A stretch of 34,058 nt of DNA from assembly GCF_019636135.1 (NCBI RefSeq), contig NZ_JAHBYD010000039.1:1-34058 (forward strand), given 5' to 3'. Below, piece after piece: positions 30,667 to 34,058 of this stretch. The notes under the pieces are model-generated. The model did not search any database, was not told the DNA's origin, and saw nothing but the letters and a program-made list of their open reading frames with translations. This stretch comes from Phenylobacterium sp. (GTDB taxonomy: Bacteria; Pseudomonadota; Alphaproteobacteria; Caulobacterales; Caulobacteraceae). Both the position numbers and the translations under genes were made by a program. Position 1 is the first letter of the stretch. Each line of letters opens with the position of its first letter.

Positions 30667-32358
30667 ATGAGCCTGACCGGCATCTCCGCCAACCGGCTTG
30701 AACTGCTGCAGATCGCCGAGGCGGTCGCCCGCGAGAAGTCGATCGACAAGGAGATCGTCATCGAGGCGATCGAGGAGGCGATCCAGAAGGGCGCCCGCGC
30801 CCGCTACGGCGCCGAGCACGACATCCGCGTCCACATCGACCCGAAGACCGGCGAGACCACCATCAAGCGCGTGGTGACCGTCGTGTCCGACGACGCCGTG
30901 TTCGGCGGCGGGATCGACGAGGAGACCGGCGAGGAGCTGCCGTTCGAGGAGCCGCCGGGCATCCTGCGCCTGGCCGACGCCAAGCGCCGCGACAAGAACG
31001 CCGAGATCGGCACCGTCTACGAGGAGCTGCTGCCGCCCTTCGAGTTCGGCCGCGTGCAGACCCAGATGGCCCGCCAGGTGGTGATGGGCAAGGTCCGCGA
31101 CGCCGAGCGCGAGCGCCAGTACGAAGAGTACAAGGACCGCGTCGGCGAGATCGTGAACGGCACGGTCAAGCGGGTCGAGTACGGCAACGTCGTCGTCGAC
31201 CTGGGCCGCGGCGAAGGCATCATGCGCCGCGACCAGTCGATCCCGCGCGAGAACTTCAACATCGGCGACCGGATCCGCTGCTACATCTACGACGTCCGCC
31301 GCGAGACCAAGGGCCCGCAGATCCTGCTCTCCCGCGCCCACGGCGGCTTCATGGCCAAGCTGTTCGCGCAGGAAGTGCCGGAAGTGTACGACGGCGTCAT
31401 CGAGATCCGCGCCGTGGCCCGCGACCCGGGCAGCCGCGCCAAGATGGCGGTCATCTCCAACGACAGCTCCATCGACCCCGTGGGCGCCTGCGTCGGCATG
31501 CGCGGCAGCCGCGTGCAGGCGGTCGTGGCCGAGTTGCAGGGCGAGAAGATCGACATCATCCAGTGGAGCCAGGACGAGGCGACCTTCATCGTGAACGGCC
31601 TCGCCCCCGCGGAAGTCTCCAAGGTGGTGATGGACGAGGAGGACGAGCGCGTCGAAGTCGTGGTCCCGGACGAGCAACTTTCCCTGGCGATCGGCCGCCG
31701 CGGCCAGAACGTCCGCCTCGCCTCGCAGCTCACCGGCTGGCAGATCGACATCATGACCGAGAGCCAGGAGAGCGAGCGCCGCCAGCGCGAGTTCACCGAG
31801 CGCACGGCCCTGTTCCAGGAAGCCCTGGACGTGGACGAGGTCATCGCCCAGCTCCTGGTCACCGAGGGCTTCGCCTCGGTCGAGGACGTGGCCTACGTCG
31901 ACGTCTCGGAGATCGCCTCGATCGAGGGCTTCGACGAGGACACCGGCGCCGAGATCCAGGCCCGCGCCGTCGACTACCTGGAGAAGGAAGCGGCCGAGTA
32001 CGACGCCAAGCGCCGCGAACTGGGCGTCGAGGACGGCGTGCTGGAGATCGAGGGCATCACGCTGCCGATGGCGGTGGCGCTGGGCGAGGGCGACGTGAAG
32101 ACCGTCGAGGACTTCGCCGGCCTGGTGCCCGACGACCTGCGCGGCTGGTTCGAGACGAAGAACGGCGAGCGCGTGCGCGAGCCGGGCATCCTCGAAGCCT
32201 TCGGCCTGGAGCCGCAGGACGCCGAACTGCTCATCATGCGCGCCCGCGTGGCGATGGGCTGGGTCGAGGCGCCCGAGGAGCCGGAAGCCGAATACGAAGA
32301 CCCCAGCGACGAAGCCTTCGCCGAGGCGGAAGCCGCCGGCGAAGCCCAAGACGCCTAA
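30667..32358 (+). CDS. nusA: Transcription termination/antitermination factor NusA
   Basis: A 563-residue NusA with all expected domains: the polymerase-binding N-terminal domain (1-130), S1 (about 158-225; IVNGTVKRVEYGNVVVDLGR), KH1 (CVGMRGSRVQAVVAELQGEK), KH2 (SLAIGRRGQNVRLASQLTGW), and two C-terminal helix-hairpin-helix-type acidic domains (VTEGFASVEDVAYVDVSEIA; FETKNGERVREPGILEAFGL). It controls pausing, termination and rRNA antitermination. AGAGGAAAG precedes the ATG. The usual next genes ylxR and infB come only after a DUF559 insertion. Confidence 0.97.
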   Translation: MSLTGISANRLELLQIAEAVAREKSIDKEIVIEAIEEAIQKGARARYGAEHDIRVHIDPKTGETTIKRVVTVVSDDAVFGGGIDEETGEELPFEEPPGILRLADAKRRDKNAEIGTVYEELLPPFEFGRVQTQMARQVVMGKVRDAERERQYEEYKDRVGEIVNGTVKRVEYGNVVVDLGRGEGIMRRDQSIPRENFNIGDRIRCYIYDVRRETKGPQILLSRAHGGFMAKLFAQEVPEVYDGVIEIRAVARDPGSRAKMAVISNDSSIDPVGACVGMRGSRVQAVVAELQGEKIDIIQWSQDEATFIVNGLAPAEVSKVVMDEEDERVEVVVPDEQLSLAIGRRGQNVRLASQLTGWQIDIMTESQESERRQREFTERTALFQEALDVDEVIAQLLVTEGFASVEDVAYVDVSEIASIEGFDEDTGAEIQARAVDYLEKEAAEYDAKRRELGVEDGVLEIEGITLPMAVALGEGDVKTVEDFAGLVPDDLRGWFETKNGERVREPGILEAFGLEPQDAELLIMRARVAMGWVEAPEEPEAEYEDPSDEAFAEAEAAGEAQDA

Positions 32359-32424
32359 GGCGACGGGGGTGTCCTCCTCGTGCTCCACCGCTTCGATCGA
32401 CCAAATGATCGGTTAGGTTCTCCT

Positions 32425-32576
32425 CCCTTCCTCCTCGACGGAGGAAGGGCCGGGGATGGTGGTGTGCGCAGGAAGCCGGAGGCGGAGACGTCGTTGGGCG
32501 TCGGCGCCGACATGCGCCGTCTGTTCCGCCACGGCAACCACACCACCACCCAACCCTCCTCCGTCGAGGAGGAGGG
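32425..32576. repeat. Opposed palindromic repeats R1 and R2 left of the DUF559 gene
   Basis: R1 (32425-32470) starts with a perfect hairpin, CCCTTCCTCC-TCGAC-GGAGGAAGGG, then GCCGGGGATGGTGGTGTGCG. R2 (about 32539-32576) is a reversed relative with its own perfect hairpin, CCCTCCTCC-GTCGA-GGAGGAGGG. The two also pair with each other. R2's GGAGGAGGG is the ribosome-binding site of the following gene. This is the non-coding part of the 221-bp gap after nusA. Confidence 0.85.
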
Positions 32577-32579
32577 CTC

Positions 32580-33023
32580 GTGAGATTCGAACGCGACGGC
32601 GCAGCGTCATCGACTGGCAGAGCTCGCAGTCTGCGGCGGCGGATGACGTGGAGCGAGAAACGGCTCTGGCCGGAGCTTCGGAAGCTCAATGCGAATTTCC
32701 GGCGGCAGGCGCCGATCGGCCCCTATTTCGCGGACTTTGCTGCGCATGGCTGGAAGCTGGTGATCGAGGTCGACGGCGGGGTCCATGAGCGGCTGGATGA
32801 CGTCGCGTTGCGGGATGGCGAACGACAACTCTGGCTGCAGTCGCGGGGCTATCACGTTGTCCGGTTCACGGACCGCCAGGTCGAGGATGATGCGGAAGCT
32901 TGTGCTGAACAGGTGAAGACCCTGCTCGTCGCAAAGGGCTGGGCGCCGCCGGAAGACACTTTCGACCTCATGCGCACACCTCCGTCCCCGGCCCTTCCTC
33001 CATCGAGGGGGGCGGGCGGATGA
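32580..33023 (+). CDS. DUF559 endonuclease-like protein
   Basis: A 147-residue protein of the DUF559 (Vsr/PD-(D/E)XK-like) family. Basic start, then MTWSEKRLWPELRKLN (E26), RQAPIGPYFADFAAHGWKLV (D52), IEVDGGVHERLDD (E63, D65, H69) and LWLQSRGYHVVRFTDRQVE. All candidate catalytic residues are present, so it may be active on DNA. The GTG start follows GGAGGAGGG from repeat R2, and the last 16 residues (RTPPSPALPPSRGAGG) are encoded by repeat R3. Its stop overlaps the ylxR ATG (ATGA). It sits inside the normally fixed nusA-ylxR-infB order. Confidence 0.88.
   Translation: MRFERDGAASSTGRARSLRRRMTWSEKRLWPELRKLNANFRRQAPIGPYFADFAAHGWKLVIEVDGGVHERLDDVALRDGERQLWLQSRGYHVVRFTDRQVEDDAEACAEQVKTLLVAKGWAPPEDTFDLMRTPPSPALPPSRGAGG
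32970..33016. repeat. Repeat R3, inverted copy of R1, at the DUF559 3' end
   Basis: The 28 bases at 32971-32998 are the reverse complement of 32443-32470 with two differences. R3 continues into CATCGAGGGGGGCGGG. R1 and R3 thus form inverted ends of an element of about 590 bp that contains the DUF559 gene. Confidence 0.88.
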
Positions 33024-33670
33024 ATCTGGCGAAGACCCACGCCGAGGCGTCGCGCGAGCGGCGTGACATCGTCTCGGGCGAGGTGATGGCGGAGGCGCGG
33101 CTGATCCGCTTCGTGGCCGGGCCCGGCGGCGCCGTGGTCCCGGACCTGGCGCGCAAGCTGCCGGGCCGGGGCATGTGGGTCGCCGCCGACCGGGCGTCGG
33201 TCGAGACGGCGGCGAAGAAGGGCCTGTTCGCGCGCTCGGCCAAGGCGCCGCTGAAGGCCTCGCCCGAGCTGGCCGAGCAGACGGCGTTACTGCTGCGGGC
33301 GCGGATTCTGAGCGCCCTGGGCCTTGCGCGGAAGGCCGGAGACCTTACCTCCGGGTTCGAAAAGGTCTCCTCCGCGATCTCGTCGGGCAAGGCCGCGTGG
33401 CTGGTCGAGGCGTCGGACGGCGCCGCGGACGGCCGCGGCAAGCTCCTGCGCCTGGCCCGTCATCAGTCCCCGCCCCCCGGCGTCATCGGCCTCTTTTCGG
33501 CGGCGGAATTGGGTTTGGCCTTAGGGGGCGAGAATGTGATACACACCGCCTTCCTTGCGGGGCGAGCCGCCGAGCGTTGGGCCGAAGATGTCCGGCGCCT
33601 GGCAGGTTTCAGTCCGCTCCTTCCTGAGGATTGGCGCGAGGAGCCTGTCGAGGCGAAGCGGGAGCCCTAG
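33020..33670 (+). CDS. YlxR-type RNA-binding protein fused to an L7Ae-like domain
   Basis: A 216-residue protein. Residues 10-75 are the YlxR (DUF448) domain: RRDIVSGEVMAEARLIRFVA, then VVPDLARKLPGRGMWVAADR. Residues 90-195 are an L7Ae-like RNA-binding domain with ALGLARKAGDLTSGFEKV. This fused form is usual in alphaproteobacteria between nusA and infB and is thought to bind RNA or ribosomes. The usual cysteine near the YlxR start is replaced (RRDI). Its ATG overlaps the DUF559 stop, so the insertion controls its translation. Confidence 0.92.
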   Translation: MNLAKTHAEASRERRDIVSGEVMAEARLIRFVAGPGGAVVPDLARKLPGRGMWVAADRASVETAAKKGLFARSAKAPLKASPELAEQTALLLRARILSALGLARKAGDLTSGFEKVSSAISSGKAAWLVEASDGAADGRGKLLRLARHQSPPPGVIGLFSAAELGLALGGENVIHTAFLAGRAAERWAEDVRRLAGFSPLLPEDWREEPVEAKREP

Positions 33671-33760
33671 GGCTTTCCGCCTTTCCTCATTGAGAGACGG
33701 GCGACGTTGAGACTGTGACGTTGGCCGGGGATCCGCCCTGGCGCGAGTAAAAGCGAGCGA

Positions 33761-34058
33761 ATGAGCGAGAACGACAACAACGGCCGTAAGCCCCTGACCC
33801 TGAAGCCGCGCCCTGGTGGCTCGGTCAGCTCGGGCACGGTGAAGCAGAGCTTCAGCCACGGCCGGACGAAGACGGTGGTCGTCGAGACCAAGCGGTCCCG
33901 GCCGCACGCGCCGGGCGGCGGCAATCTGGCCGCGCCGTCCAACGCCGAACGCCGCGTCTTCGAACCGCAACGCCCCTCCGGCCCGCCGCAGGGCCAGCGC
34001 CCGGCCGCGCCCGGCGACGGCCTGTCCGCCGAGGAACGCGCCGCCCGCGAGCGCGTGA
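33761..34058 (+). CDS. infB: Translation initiation factor IF-2 N-terminus (partial)
   Basis: The first 99 codons of infB, cut by the window end. MSENDNNGRKPLTLKPRPGG, then VKQSFSHGRTKTVVVETKRS and GGGNLAAPSNAERRVF, are the conserved N-terminal pattern of alphaproteobacterial IF2, followed by the Pro/Gln/Ala-rich linker. The GTPase domain lies beyond the window. It follows ylxR by 90 bp and is part of the nusA operon. Confidence 0.93.
   Translation, partial: MSENDNNGRKPLTLKPRPGGSVSSGTVKQSFSHGRTKTVVVETKRSRPHAPGGGNLAAPSNAERRVFEPQRPSGPPQGQRPAAPGDGLSAEERAARERV

Overview
The window is a GC-rich, gene-dense chromosomal segment from an alphaproteobacterium, most likely Caulobacteraceae (Phenylobacterium or Caulobacter type). 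The grounds are the protein style of MutS, DnaN, HrcA/GrpE, NusA and IF2, the PEPxxWA-CTERM surface proteins, the Xre/DUF2975 pair and the many GTCATCCCG-type palindromic repeats. Several housekeeping genes here (dnaN, hrcA-grpE, rph, rimP-nusA-infB) lie near the origin in Caulobacter; that is recollection, not something computed.

Layout. 1-7.1 kb: a cut-off lipoprotein gene, a glutathione S-transferase followed in frame by the tail of a dead SDR gene, a HAD hydrolase coupled to mutS, a GNAT acetyltransferase, a giant palindrome, an orphan ABC ATPase, a zf-CHCC protein and a broken DUF4262 gene. 7.1-12.6 kb: dnaN, two adjacent PEPxxWA-CTERM secreted proteins, hrcA-grpE, and divergent rph. 12.6-16.8 kb: two very small genes missed by normal ORF calling (34 and 35 aa), an Xre/DUF2975 pair, a tandem pair of TesB thioesterases and a membrane protein. 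16.8-17.9 kb: trmD-rplS with a strong terminator.

18-25.5 kb is accessory: a DUF4304 protein, a sulfotransferase-like protein, two LysR regulators, an NAD(P)-dependent reductase, and a REP-bounded Rhs island. The island holds an Rhs C-terminal tip with a His/Asp-rich toxin-like end, an AT-rich candidate immunity gene 3 nt downstream, and then the decayed upstream half of an Rhs core. The two Rhs halves meet at the same point of the repeat but in swapped order.

25.6-29.9 kb: leuC, a VOC protein, leuD and an ABM protein as a chain of overlapping stops and starts, then leuB; LeuCD and LeuB carry out the isomerase and dehydrogenase steps of leucine synthesis. 30.0-34.1 kb: the rimP-nusA-ylxR-infB operon, preceded by a possible promoter plus intrinsic terminator (short RNA or attenuator). 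It is interrupted between nusA and ylxR by a DUF559 endonuclease-like gene wrapped in inverted palindromic repeats that supply its ribosome-binding site and C-terminus. That cassette and the permuted Rhs island are the two most unusual things in the window. No tRNA, rRNA, CRISPR array or complete insertion sequence was seen.
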